A DNA stretch of 64,000 nt from Levilinea sp. (GCA_029975215.1 JARKPO010000003.1:62001-126000); one strand, 5' to 3'. Counted from the stretch's first letter, positions 40,424 through 49,282 are shown. Notes: generated by a model from the sequence alone, not told the origin. Numbers and translations: made by a program.

Positions 40424-42028
40424 ATGATTAACCCGTCGGATTACGGCTTAAACCAGCAGGAAGTAGATCAGATTATCGAGGGGCTCCAACGCGAGCCCAA
40501 CCATGTGGAACTGGGCATCTTTTCGGCCTTGTGGTCGGAGCATTGCAGTTACAAACACACCCGCGCCTTGCTGAAGCAGCTGCCCACCGAGGCCGATTGG
40601 GTGCTGCAAGGGCCGGGCGAAAATGCGGGTGTGGTGGCGCTGGATGCCGATTGGGCGGTGGTGTTTAAGATCGAATCGCACAACCACCCCAGTTTCATCG
40701 CCCCCTTTGACGGCGCAGCCACGGGGGTTGGCGGGCTGGTGCGGGATGTGATGGCCATGGGCGCTCGCCCGGTGGGCGTGAAAGCCCTGCTGCGCGCTGG
40801 CGCGCTGGACGACCCCAAGACGCGCGCTATGGTGGCGGAGATTCAACGCGGGGCCGATGAGTACACCCGCACCTGCGGCTTGCAGCCGTTGGGCGTGGAA
40901 CTGATGACTCACCCTTCTTATGCCTCCAACCCGCTGGTCAACGTGATTGTGGTGGGGTTGGTGCCGCGCAGCCGCCTGATGAAAAGCAGTGCCGGGGCGG
41001 TGGGCAACCTGCTGCTGTATTACGGCATCCCCACTGGCGCTTCGGGCGTAGACGGGGCGGCCTTCGCCTCGAAGGGCATGGATGAAAACACCGTGGCGCA
41101 CCCGCCTTCGGGGGATGCGGCCGTGGGCAAAGACCTAATGATGGCCACCCTGGAATTGATTGAGCAAAATGCGATTGTGGGTTTGCAGGATATGGGCGCT
41201 GCTGGGCTCACCAGCTCGGCCTTTGAGATGGTGCACCGCGCCGGGCACGGCTTATGGCTGGACCTGGACGCCGTACCCAAAACCTCGCCGCAGCTTTCGG
41301 CCTATGAATTGATGCTGTCGGAAACCCAGGAGCGCATGCTGGCGGCTGTGGAACCCGGCCAGCTGGATGCAGCCCGGAAAATCTTGGCGAAATACCCCAG
41401 CCTGCAGGTGCAGGTGATTGGCAAGGTGGTGGAAGGCCGCTCGGCGGTGATTCAGCACCATCAGCAGACGGCGGCATCTTTGCCCCTGCCCCTGGTGGTG
41501 GACGGCTTCCCGCGCCTCACCCTTGCTGGGCAGGCGCCCGTAGCTCCAGCCGCGGCCGAGCCGCTAAAAACGGTGGAAGCGGTGAATTATGCCGTTTCGG
41601 CGGCCTTTGAGCGTCCGCTGGCCAGCCAACTCACCACTCAGGGGGTGGGGGCGGTTCCCGGCGCGTGCGCCGAAATCCGCTTGCCGCAAATTGGCAAGAC
41701 TGTGCTGCTGCGCACCCTGGCCAACGGCACAGACATTTTGCAGGATCCTTACCAGGCGGTCTACGGCGCTGTGGCGTGCGCCTGCCAGGGCCTCAAAGAC
41801 AGCGGCGCCGTGCCCCTGGCGTTGAGCGACGGCTTGAACTTTGGCAACCCGGGGGATCCGTTTGTCGCCTGGCAGATCACAGAAGGCATGCGCGGCCTGG
41901 CAGATGCCTGCCGCGACCATCACGTGCCGGTGATTGGCGGTAACGTTTCGCTGTATAACGAAACCTGCGGCGAGCCCATTTTGGGGCAATTGTTCATCGG
42001 TGTCATGGGTGTGAAAAGTGAGGCTTAA
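40424..42028 (+). CDS. PurL-like (FGAM synthase subunit II) protein lacking the last domain
   Basis: 534 residues, against about 730 for stand-alone PurL, which converts FGAR to FGAM using ATP and ammonia. The N-terminal half is well kept: WSEHCSYK (37-44), QGPGENAGVV, IESHNHPS (83-90), DGAATGVGG, then GLQDMGAAGLTSSAFEM and ETQERML. The second AIRS N-domain follows (DPYQAVYGAVACACQ, SDGLNFGNP, PVIGGNVSLYNET), but the protein ends there, missing the final AIRS_C domain. BtpA starts 2 bp later, so this is not a simple frameshift. PurQ and PurS partners are absent. I infer a dedicated paralogue acting on a related amide. Confidence 0.85.
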   Translation: MINPSDYGLNQQEVDQIIEGLQREPNHVELGIFSALWSEHCSYKHTRALLKQLPTEADWVLQGPGENAGVVALDADWAVVFKIESHNHPSFIAPFDGAATGVGGLVRDVMAMGARPVGVKALLRAGALDDPKTRAMVAEIQRGADEYTRTCGLQPLGVELMTHPSYASNPLVNVIVVGLVPRSRLMKSSAGAVGNLLLYYGIPTGASGVDGAAFASKGMDENTVAHPPSGDAAVGKDLMMATLELIEQNAIVGLQDMGAAGLTSSAFEMVHRAGHGLWLDLDAVPKTSPQLSAYELMLSETQERMLAAVEPGQLDAARKILAKYPSLQVQVIGKVVEGRSAVIQHHQQTAASLPLPLVVDGFPRLTLAGQAPVAPAAAEPLKTVEAVNYAVSAAFERPLASQLTTQGVGAVPGACAEIRLPQIGKTVLLRTLANGTDILQDPYQAVYGAVACACQGLKDSGAVPLALSDGLNFGNPGDPFVAWQITEGMRGLADACRDHHVPVIGGNVSLYNETCGEPILGQLFIGVMGVKSEA

Positions 42029-42030
42029 TC

Positions 42031-42837
42031 ATGGCTGATTTTCAAAAGCTGTTTGCGGTTCGGAAACCCATCATCGGCATGATCCACCTGCCCGCCCTGC
42101 CGGGGACGGCGGCCGGCCGCCAGGCGCGTTTTCGCGATCTGGTGGATTACGCGTGCAGCGAGCTGGATGCCCTCCAGCGCGGCGGCGTGGACGGCGTGAT
42201 CGTGGAAAATTTCTGGGATTTGCCCTATTTCCCCGCGGAGACGCCCGCCGTCACCATCGCCTCGCTGGCGGCGGTGGCGGGCGCGGTCATCCAGCGTGCC
42301 TCCATTCCCGTGGGGGTCAACATCCTTTACAACGACTTCCGCGGTGAGCTGGCGGTGGCGCGGGCGGTGGGCGCGGCCTTCATCCGCTCGGAGGTGTTTG
42401 TGGACCCCTCCATCTCCGAAACGGGGTTGATCCCGGCCAGCGCGCCCTACCTGGTGCGCGAACGCGCTGCCCTGGCCGCCGAAGAGGTCGCCATCCTCTC
42501 GGATGTGCAGGGCAAGAACACCACCCCGCGCTGGCAGCGGCCCATCATCGAATCGGCTGTGGATGCCGAAAAGCGCGGCCTGGCGGATGCCGTGGTGGTC
42601 ACCGGCGCGGGAACGGGCAAATCCGCTTCGCTGGAGGATCTGGTTCAGGTGAAAGCGGCCATTACCGTGCCGCTCATCGTGGGCAGCGGCGTCACCCCGG
42701 CCACCCTGGCCGACATTCTGCCTGTCTGCGATGGGGCCATTGTGGGCTCCTATTTCAAACAAGGCGGCAAGATCCAGGCGCCCACGGATGTGGAGCGGGT
42801 TAAAGAGCTGATGGCCGCCGCTAAACGCGCCCGCTGA
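42031..42837 (+). CDS. BtpA-family TIM-barrel protein (second copy)
   Basis: 268 residues. KPIIGMIHLPALPGTAAGRQ at the start, GVDGVIVENFWD, then VGVNILYNDFRGELAVARAVGAAFIRSEVFVD and SGVTPATLADILPVCDGAIVGSYFKQGG are the full BtpA pattern. IVGSYFK is a candidate phosphate loop. Compared with the first copy it keeps the N-terminal PALPG signature. It lies 2 bp after the PurL-like gene and 10 bp before the PfkB gene, so it is an operon of three. Confidence 0.92.
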   Translation: MADFQKLFAVRKPIIGMIHLPALPGTAAGRQARFRDLVDYACSELDALQRGGVDGVIVENFWDLPYFPAETPAVTIASLAAVAGAVIQRASIPVGVNILYNDFRGELAVARAVGAAFIRSEVFVDPSISETGLIPASAPYLVRERAALAAEEVAILSDVQGKNTTPRWQRPIIESAVDAEKRGLADAVVVTGAGTGKSASLEDLVQVKAAITVPLIVGSGVTPATLADILPVCDGAIVGSYFKQGGKIQAPTDVERVKELMAAAKRAR

Positions 42838-42847
42838 AAGAGGCCTG

Positions 42848-43777
42848 ATGACCCAGCCAACCTGCGTGTATATTGGGGATGTTGCCCTGGATGAGTATTA
42901 CCGGCTGAATGAGTGGCCGGCGCTGAACGACAAAGCCAACGTGGACGCGCTGCCGCCCGTGCCGGGCGGGATGATCGCCAACGCGGCCTGCGTGGCGGCG
43001 GCCCTGGGGCTGGACGTGCGCTTTGTCTCGGCCCTGAACCGCGGCAGCATCACCCAGACGCTGCTGGCGGACTTAAACCAAAGCGGCGTGGACACCGCCA
43101 TGACCGTCTATGACGACAGTCTGGCCGATTCGAAGACGATGATCTTCCTGGTGGGCAGCGAGCACACCATCTTCATTCCGCGGCTGGGGCCGTTCACGCT
43201 GGATCTCACCCCCCAGCAGCTGGAAGTCTTAGCCAGCGCCGCCTTCATTTATTCCACCCCCACCGAGATGAAGCACGTGCGCTGCGGCGAGATGGACAGC
43301 GACGCGGTGATTGATTACTGCCGCGCGCGCGGCGCCCGCCTGGTGTACGATCTGGATGTGGACTACCTGCGCGACGGCAGCGAGGCGCATTTCAAGCGCC
43401 TGGATATCGCCTTCTTTAACCGTGTGGGCTTTGACCGGATCCGGCAGGGGCTGGATATGCAGACGGCGGCTGACCATCTGCTGTCTTTTGGCCTGGAAAC
43501 CGTGGTGGTGACGCTGGCGGAGGACGGCTGCGTGGTATACAGCCGCGGCGGCACCTACACTTCTCCCGCCTACCCGGTGGAGGTGGTGGATGTCACCGGT
43601 GCGGGCGATACCTTCTGCAGCAGTTTTATGTTTGCCCTCTCGGAAGGCAAGGATTTGCAGTATGCCGCCGATTTTGCCAACGCGGCGGCTTCCATCTGCA
43701 TCGGCAAGCTGGGTGCGCGCGCGGGGGCCGTCCCCGCTGCGGAGGTGCAGGCGCGCATGCGCTTAAAGCCGGCGTAG
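42848..43777 (+). CDS. PfkB-family carbohydrate/nucleoside kinase
   Basis: 309 residues. GGMIANAACVAAALGLDVRFVSALN is the N-terminal PfkB signature. VVDVTGAGDTFCSSFMFAL (247-265) holds the catalytic D254 and anion hole. It should phosphorylate a sugar or nucleoside hydroxyl with ATP. Its 3' end overlaps the convergent M24-family gene by 15 bp. It is the intact counterpart of the altered PfkB protein in the left arm. Confidence 0.92.
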   Translation: MTQPTCVYIGDVALDEYYRLNEWPALNDKANVDALPPVPGGMIANAACVAAALGLDVRFVSALNRGSITQTLLADLNQSGVDTAMTVYDDSLADSKTMIFLVGSEHTIFIPRLGPFTLDLTPQQLEVLASAAFIYSTPTEMKHVRCGEMDSDAVIDYCRARGARLVYDLDVDYLRDGSEAHFKRLDIAFFNRVGFDRIRQGLDMQTAADHLLSFGLETVVVTLAEDGCVVYSRGGTYTSPAYPVEVVDVTGAGDTFCSSFMFALSEGKDLQYAADFANAAASICIGKLGARAGAVPAAEVQARMRLKPA

Positions 43778-44464
43778 TCTGCCGTCGGCATCAAAATAAT
43801 AAATGTCCTCGCGCTTGAAGCCGATATTGCCGCCCAAGGCCCGGATCTGCGGTTCAAAGGTGAAAGCCCGCCCCAACTGGGCGAAGGTGGCAGTGCTGCC
43901 GCGCTCAATGTACACCCGCTCGGCCTCGTGCGCCTCAATGGTGTGGCCCAGGTTGCCGCGGTAATCCAGGTTTTCAAACCCCAGCGCGGTGATTTCCTGG
44001 TTCATCACCTGGTAGAGCCTGTCCAGGGGCATCTCCGGCGCGGCGATTTCCAGCAGGCGCGCATGCAGGTGCAGCTCGGCTTCCAACCCCTGCCGGAACA
44101 GCGAGGTGCGCGGGCGGTCTTCTTCGGCCACCACCCCATCTTCAATGAAGATGGCGCGGGCGTAATCGCCCCACCAGCCGTCCACGGTGGGTGAGAGGTC
44201 AATGGTGACGATGTCGGTGGCGCTGACGCGGTTGTCTTCCAGGGGCTGATAGTTCCGGCCGGAGATGGACAGGGTGGAACGACTGCCGAGTAGAACCAGG
44301 GCGGGCAGGCCGTGATACCACCAGCCGTTGGAGCCTTTGGCTTCCATCAGCTGCCGGCATTTCTCGGCGATGGTTTTTTCGCTCATGCCCACGTGAATAA
44401 AGTTGTGCAGGTCGTGGATGGTTTCGCGGGCGATGTCTTGAGCCGCCTGGTTGGGATGCATCAT
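43763..44464 (-). CDS. M24 (creatinase/aminopeptidase-fold) metallohydrolase
   Basis: 233 residues, only the pita-bread catalytic domain. The five metal ligands can be placed: D89 (VTIDLSP), D100 (WWGDYAR), H174 (GNLGHTIE), E204 (FEPQI) and E219 (KREDIYYF). M24 enzymes include methionine and Xaa-Pro aminopeptidases and creatinase, so a non-peptidase role is possible in this nucleoside-like cluster. It is downstream of the nucleoside hydrolase gene (27-bp gap) and convergent with the PfkB gene. Confidence 0.87.
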   Translation of the reverse strand: MMHPNQAAQDIARETIHDLHNFIHVGMSEKTIAEKCRQLMEAKGSNGWWYHGLPALVLLGSRSTLSISGRNYQPLEDNRVSATDIVTIDLSPTVDGWWGDYARAIFIEDGVVAEEDRPRTSLFRQGLEAELHLHARLLEIAAPEMPLDRLYQVMNQEITALGFENLDYRGNLGHTIEAHEAERVYIERGSTATFAQLGRAFTFEPQIRALGGNIGFKREDIYYFDADGRLRRL

Positions 44465-44491
44465 GCTGGCCTCCTGGGGGGGAAGGGGGGG

Positions 44492-45433
44492 TCAAGCCTG
44501 GCTGCGGGCGATCACCCGCCGCAGGAACTGTTTAAAGAGCGGCAGATCCAGTTCCAGGGCCACTTCACACCGCTCCGGCTTCTCACCCTTCTTGAAAAAG
44601 ATCTCATTGGTGGCCACATAGGTGTGGCCGCGCGTGTATTTTCCGCTGCATTCGCAATCCACGTAGAAAGGCTGGGTTTTCACCACCTCTGGCTGCACCA
44701 CGGCGGCCACCGCCAGCCCGTCGTGCATCAGCGCGTCCTCGCCGCCTTCTGAAAAGCGTTGGAACATGAAGTCCAGCAGATCCGCCACCAGAGTTCCGGC
44801 TTTCGTCCCCAGGTCTCGAAAGAAGCAGGCGTCCTCCCGATTCAGCACGGCTTTCTCGGTCACATCCAGGCCGATCATGCGGCAGGGGATGCCGCAGTTG
44901 AGCACGATGCTCATGGCTTCAGGGTCGGCCCAGGCGTTGAACTCCGCCGTGGTGGTCATGTTGCCGCCCACCATCGCGCCGCCCATGAACACAATTTCTT
45001 TGATCAGCGAAACCAGCTCCGGGTAGGCCAGGACGGCGTGGGCGATATTGGTCATGGGGGCGACGGGGATGAGCACCAGTTCCCCCGGGGCGTGGCGGGC
45101 CTCTTCCAAGATGGTTTCGACGGCGTTTTTCTCATAAAAGGCGTTCGCGGATTGCGGCAGGACCAGAGGCCCCAGGCCGGTATCCCCGTGGGTGGCGCTG
45201 GAGTGAATGATCTCCCCGAAGATCGGCCCGGCCGCCCCCACTGCCACACGGGTATCGAACCCCAGGTAACGGACGATATTGAGCGTGTTTTGGCTGGTGT
45301 AGCGCAGGGAAACGTTGCCCGCCACGGTGGTGACGGCGCGCACATCCAGTTCGGGCGCGTAGAGCGCCTCCACAATGGCAATGGCGTCGTCTGTGCCGGT
45401 GTCGCAATCGAGGATGACAGGAATTTTCTTCAT
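44492..45433 (-). CDS. Inosine/uridine-preferring nucleoside hydrolase family protein
   Basis: 313 residues from the ATG at 45433. DCDTGTDDA (D9, D11, D15, D16) is the calcium site that positions the nucleophilic water. FMGGAMVGGNMTTTAEFNAWADPEA and MHDGLAVA are the other family motifs. The enzyme cleaves N-ribosides to ribose and base. The frame is open upstream, but the ATG has GAGAGG and the family's normal N-terminus. Together with PfkB, BtpA and PurL-like genes it strongly suggests N-riboside metabolism. It is followed by the M24 gene. Confidence 0.92.
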   Translation of the reverse strand: MKKIPVILDCDTGTDDAIAIVEALYAPELDVRAVTTVAGNVSLRYTSQNTLNIVRYLGFDTRVAVGAAGPIFGEIIHSSATHGDTGLGPLVLPQSANAFYEKNAVETILEEARHAPGELVLIPVAPMTNIAHAVLAYPELVSLIKEIVFMGGAMVGGNMTTTAEFNAWADPEAMSIVLNCGIPCRMIGLDVTEKAVLNREDACFFRDLGTKAGTLVADLLDFMFQRFSEGGEDALMHDGLAVAAVVQPEVVKTQPFYVDCECSGKYTRGHTYVATNEIFFKKGEKPERCEVALELDLPLFKQFLRRVIARSQA

Positions 45434-45524
45434 GTGCCTCTCACGGTTCAGAAAAAAAGGGACAGGCAGCCATCTGCCCAGAAAGAATATAACATCCAGG
45501 CTGAGCTGTGTTAGGCGGCGGGGG

Positions 45525-46331
45525 TCAGGCGAACGGGGGGAAGGCGCGCTGCACCGGCGCGCTTTCACCGAGCAGCTGGGGCAGCAGCGTTTGCATGGCT
45601 TCGGGGTCGCCGGTGGTCTCCACGCGCAGTTCGGCGGGCGCACCGACGGCCAGCCAGCCGTGTTCTGCCAACAGGCGCTGCACCTGGCGGGCCACGGCGG
45701 GCGAGGGGTCAATCACCTGCACCTGGGGGCCGACAATGTCTTCGATGACGGGGATGGCAAAGGGGTAGTGGGTGCAGCCCAGTACCACGGTATCAATGCC
45801 CTGGCGCAGCATGGGTTTGAGGGCTTTTTCTAAAATAGCGCGGGTCTGAGGGGTCTGCACGGCGCCCGCCTCAATTTGCTGCACCAGGCCGGGGCAAGTA
45901 TCTTGCAGCAGGGTGACGCCCTGGGCAAAGCGCTCCACCACCGAAGCGTACAGCGCCCCCTGAAAGGTGGCAGGGGTAGCCAACACACCCACCACACCGC
46001 TGCGGGTGTGGGTTGCGGCGGGTTTGACGGCAGGCTCCATGCCCACAAAAAGGATATCAGGGAAAGCGCGCCGCAGTTCCTGCAGCGAGGCAGCGGAGGC
46101 GGCATTGCAGGCCACCACAATCAGGCGGGCCCCCTGAGACAGCAGGTAGCGCGTGAGGGCGAAGGAAAAGGAGCGCACTTCGTCCAGCGAGCGCGGCCCA
46201 TAGGGCACATGCGCCTGATCGCCCAGGAAGTGGATGGGCTGGGCGGGCAGCAGTTGGCGCAAGGCGCGCACCACCGATAGGCCGCCCACACCCGAATCAA
46301 ATACACCCACGGGATAGGTTTCGGTGGACAT
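45525..46331 (-). CDS. murI: Glutamate racemase
   Basis: 268 residues. Catalytic Cys in VVACNAAS and VLGCTHYP, plus FDSGVGGLSVV at the N-terminus, are diagnostic. It supplies D-glutamate for peptidoglycan. It is downstream of the PuuD-like amidotransferase gene (12-bp gap) in the same direction. Confidence 0.96.
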   Translation of the reverse strand: MSTETYPVGVFDSGVGGLSVVRALRQLLPAQPIHFLGDQAHVPYGPRSLDEVRSFSFALTRYLLSQGARLIVVACNAASAASLQELRRAFPDILFVGMEPAVKPAATHTRSGVVGVLATPATFQGALYASVVERFAQGVTLLQDTCPGLVQQIEAGAVQTPQTRAILEKALKPMLRQGIDTVVLGCTHYPFAIPVIEDIVGPQVQVIDPSPAVARQVQRLLAEHGWLAVGAPAELRVETTGDPEAMQTLLPQLLGESAPVQRAFPPFA

Positions 46332-46343
46332 AGGCGCGGCGCT

Positions 46344-47069
46344 TTACTCTTCTTCCTGCAGAACGGCTTCGATGAAGGCGGAAAAGAGGGCCTGCATGGG
46401 GGCTGAATCGGGCATCCATTCCGGGTGCCACTGCACCGCCAGGCCAAAGGGGTTGCCCGGCAGCTCCACGCCTTCCAACAGACCGTCGGTGGCGTATGCG
46501 CTGGGGATCAGCCCCTGCCCAATGCGCTGCACGCCCTGGTGGTGCAGGCTGTTGACGGCAAAGCGGGTTCCGCCCAAAATGCGCGCCAGGCGCGTTTCGG
46601 CGGTGATATTTACCTCGTGCGCAGGAAAGTCGTAGGCGCGACCTTCTTCGTGAGCATGAGGCAGCTCAGCGGAGAACTGGTCGGCGATGTCGGTGTAGAG
46701 TGTGCCGCCCAGGGTGACGTTGAGCAGTTGGAAGCCGCGGCAGATGCCCATAAAGGGGAACCGCTGGGCGATGGCCTGTTCCAGCAGGGCAGTTTCCAAA
46801 CGATCGCGCTCCGGGTCCACGCCGTACACGCGCGGGTGGGGCTGCCCGTTGTAGCGCTGGGGGTCAATGTCGCCGCCGCCGGTAAAGAGGATCCCATCCA
46901 GGCGGTTAAGCAGACGGTTGATCTCGCTGGGCGTGAGCCCCAAAGGGATCAAGACAGGCAGTCCGCCGGCGCGCTGCACAGCGCGCACATACGTGCCGCG
47001 GCAAGCGAAAGTGGGCTGGGTGGCGGCGTCTTGCTGAAAGGTGGTGATACCAATGAGCGGAGCGGTCAT
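46344..47069 (-). CDS. Class I glutamine amidotransferase-like (PuuD / peptidase C26) protein
   Basis: 241 residues. The nucleophile elbow GICRGFQLLNV, and His and Glu in VQWHPEW, form the triad of the gamma-glutamyl-gamma-aminobutyrate hydrolase family; FTGGGDIDPQRYNG is also characteristic. It hydrolyses gamma-glutamyl amides. The ATG at 47069 has GGAG at 8 bp; a GTG two codons up is the alternative. It is the first gene of a leftward run: PuuD-like, murI, then nucleoside hydrolase and M24. Confidence 0.9.
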   Translation of the reverse strand: MTAPLIGITTFQQDAATQPTFACRGTYVRAVQRAGGLPVLIPLGLTPSEINRLLNRLDGILFTGGGDIDPQRYNGQPHPRVYGVDPERDRLETALLEQAIAQRFPFMGICRGFQLLNVTLGGTLYTDIADQFSAELPHAHEEGRAYDFPAHEVNITAETRLARILGGTRFAVNSLHHQGVQRIGQGLIPSAYATDGLLEGVELPGNPFGLAVQWHPEWMPDSAPMQALFSAFIEAVLQEEE

Positions 47070-47098
47070 GAGCACATCTCCAGGTGGTGGCTGAAATA

Positions 47099-47132
47099 TA
47101 AAAAGGGCGCAACCTCGGCGCAGGTTGCACCC
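47099..47132 (-). terminator. Terminator of rplS
   Basis: GGGTGCAACCT and AGGTTGCGCCC pair (minus strand) and are followed by TTTTTA. Confidence 0.85.
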
Positions 47133-47171
47133 GGAAGGTGCGAAAAAATCAGTTCGACCGAACCCGGCGGT

Positions 47172-47516
47172 CTAGAACTTTTGCTTGAGGCGAGCGCTCT
47201 TGCCCGTGCGGTCGCGCAGGAAGTACAGGCGCGCGCGGCGCACTTTGCTGTGACGTTCCACCACCACTTTGTCAATGCGCGGGGAGCGCATCAGGAAAAC
47301 ACGTTCCACACCAATCCCATTGCTGGCCACGCGGCGCACGGTGAAGGTGGAATTGGCAAGGTTGTCATGCACAAACAACACGGTACCCTTGAATTCCTGG
47401 ATACGTTCGCGGTTGCCTTCTTTAATCTTCACATGCACGCTGACGACGTCACCGGGGGTCAGTTGGGGGATATTCGGGTTCTCGGGAGCCTCAACGGCTT
47501 TTAACAGGTCACTCAT
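47172..47516 (-). CDS. rplS: 50S ribosomal protein L19
   Basis: 114 residues, full length. PGDVVSVHVKIKEGNRERIQEFKGTVL, then RVASNGIGVERVFLMRSPRIDKVVVERHSKVRRARLYFLRDRTGKSARLKQ are standard L19. It sits at the 30S-50S interface. Monocistronic here, without trmD or rimM neighbours. TATAAT is on the minus strand at 47591-47586. Confidence 0.98.
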   Translation of the reverse strand: MSDLLKAVEAPENPNIPQLTPGDVVSVHVKIKEGNRERIQEFKGTVLFVHDNLANSTFTVRRVASNGIGVERVFLMRSPRIDKVVVERHSKVRRARLYFLRDRTGKSARLKQKF

Positions 47517-47691
47517 GGCACCAATCCTTACTCACAATTTTCACAAAGGATGTCCGCGCGACCGTCACCGGCGGCGCGAATGCGGATTATATCACAGGGT
47601 GCGCGCCGCCGCAAGGTGGTTTTTAGGCTTCATCTGCGCGTGCGCAGGGTCAATCTTACCACATTAAGGCTTGACTGGGGCGGATTCGCTC

Positions 47692-47720
47692 TTGACAAGG
47701 GCAGCGGCCCTGGGTAGAAT
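47692..47720 (+). promoter_or_regulatory. Promoter of the FtsK/EccC-like ATPase gene
   Basis: TTGACA (47692-47697), 17-bp spacer and TAGAAT (47715-47720): a near-consensus sigma70 promoter. Confidence 0.8.
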
Positions 47721-47768
47721 GAAATAGAACATTAGTTCCATTTGTTTACTCACCAGGAGGTGAGACCG

Positions 47769-49049
47769 ATGCTCTCCAAATATCCCGAGCGCCGCCCGTT
47801 TAAGCAGCCGCCTCCGCGCACATCAGCGCAGGAGCCGCAGCGTGTGCGGATTGAAGATGAATTCCTGCCGCCCCAAGAATGGGACGAAGATGATCTGCCG
47901 CTGGAAGCCCAGGCAGCCGCCTCTACCGAGGCAGCAGTGGAAGCTGAAACAGAAGCGGAACCTGAGCTCCCCACGCAGGCGGCGGTGCAGCTGCCGCCCA
48001 AACGTCCGCCCGCTCTGATGCAGGCGTGCCCCCAACCAGCCGTCCCCGCTCAGCCTGCCCCCCGCTGGGCCCCCAACGCCCACCGCCCCCAACCTGCCCC
48101 ACCCCCGCCGGAGCCGGTCTTTCCCATCGAGGAGATCAGCCCGGAGGAATGGGCCGCGCTGAAGATTCCCTCGCCGTCCGCCCCCAAGCCAGAACCGCCT
48201 GTGGAAGCAGCTGCTGCACCGGAGCCCCTCGCGGAAGAACCAGCCGTGGAGGAAGCCCTGACGGTAGAACCGCCGGAGCCTCAGCCTGCTGCTGCGCCAG
48301 CGCAGAAACCCGTGGCGGAAATTTCGCTGCGCGAACTGATCCGCGCTGGCAGCAGCCTGCCAGCGCATACCGCTGTGTTGGGCATCTGTGCGGACGGCCT
48401 GCCGGTGCTGTTTGATCTGCTGGATGCGCGCCCCGGGCCTTTCCTGGTGACGGGTGACCCAGGCAGCGGAAAAACAGCCCTGCTGCATACCCTGCTGCAC
48501 ACCGCCGCAGCCCTCACCAACCCAGCCGAGCTGCGCTTTGTGGTGCTGGCAGCCCAACCGCAGGAATACGCTGCCCTGGCCTCGGGCGCCGACACGGCTG
48601 CCCACTGTGGCGGCATTTTTGACAGCCGCCAGCCTGCCGCCTGGGATCAGATCCTGCGGGCGGCCGAAGTGGCTGAACAGCGCTACGCTGAGGGGCGGGC
48701 GGGCACGCCGCTGCTGCTGGTGTTGGATGATCTGCGTTTCATCGGCGAGGTGGACAGCACCGTGCGTCTGAACCTGGAATGGCTGTTTCAAAACGGCCCT
48801 GCGGCGCATGTCTGGCCGCTGGCGGCGCTGCCCACCCAGGCCGCCCTGCAGATGGGCCGCTGGACGCGCCTGTTCGGCACGCGCCTGATTGGGCACATGC
48901 CGGCTGAATCGGCCCGCAGGCTGGCCCTCTTTGACGATTTGGACGCCCAGCAGCTGCGGGCGGGCCGTGAATTTGCTTTGCATTTGGAAGACGGCTGGCT
49001 GCGCTTTTTCCTGCCACTTTTGCCGGAACCCCAGAGGAGGTCAGGATGA
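47769..49049 (+). CDS. FtsK/EccC-like P-loop ATPase with Pro/Ala-rich N-terminus
   Basis: 426 residues. Residues about 40-185 are a low-complexity Ala/Pro/Glu region. Then LRELIRAGSSLPAHTAVLGICADGLPVLFDLLDARPGPFLVTGDPGSGKTALLHTL, with Walker A at 229-236, and Walker B PLLLVLDDL (D320 D321). It resembles the ATPase modules of FtsK/SpoIIIE and type VII secretion EccC, but lacks membrane helices and the gamma domain. The ATG at 47769 has AGGAGGTGAG. A small gene overlaps its end, suggesting a functional pair. Confidence 0.8.
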   Translation: MLSKYPERRPFKQPPPRTSAQEPQRVRIEDEFLPPQEWDEDDLPLEAQAAASTEAAVEAETEAEPELPTQAAVQLPPKRPPALMQACPQPAVPAQPAPRWAPNAHRPQPAPPPPEPVFPIEEISPEEWAALKIPSPSAPKPEPPVEAAAAPEPLAEEPAVEEALTVEPPEPQPAAAPAQKPVAEISLRELIRAGSSLPAHTAVLGICADGLPVLFDLLDARPGPFLVTGDPGSGKTALLHTLLHTAAALTNPAELRFVVLAAQPQEYAALASGADTAAHCGGIFDSRQPAAWDQILRAAEVAEQRYAEGRAGTPLLLVLDDLRFIGEVDSTVRLNLEWLFQNGPAAHVWPLAALPTQAALQMGRWTRLFGTRLIGHMPAESARRLALFDDLDAQQLRAGREFALHLEDGWLRFFLPLLPEPQRRSG

Positions 49050-49273
49050 GTTTGGGATTGTTGTACCGGGAACGCCGCGCCAAAGATGAATTGGCCCAGC
49101 GTATTTTGCGGGCGGCCTCTGCCTATCAACGCATGTACGGCCGCCGCCCAGAAGTGTGTTACGTGCATCCGAGCTGTCAGGAGGGGCTGGCCCTGCTGCC
49201 TCAAATGGAGGTGCGCACGGACGAACAGATCCAGCCGGATCAGTTTTACCTGGGCATGTTCACCAGCCGCTGA
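49046..49273 (+). CDS. Small protein of unknown function coupled to the FtsK-like ATPase
   Basis: 75 residues. The first half is a charged helix (LLYRERRAKDELAQRILRAASAYQRMYG); the second reads PEVCYVHPSCQEGLALLP and ends DQFYLGMFTSR. The gene overlaps the ATPase stop by 4 bp (ATGA), a sign of translational coupling. I do not recognise a family; the arrangement suggests a partner of the ATPase. Confidence 0.75.
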   Translation: MSLGLLYRERRAKDELAQRILRAASAYQRMYGRRPEVCYVHPSCQEGLALLPQMEVRTDEQIQPDQFYLGMFTSR

Positions 49274-49282
49274 GCCGCCCTC

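Noticed and set aside
34343-45433. Possible integrated mobile island
   Set aside because: Despite the unusual content, no integrase, direct repeats, tRNA boundary or clear base-composition break was seen.
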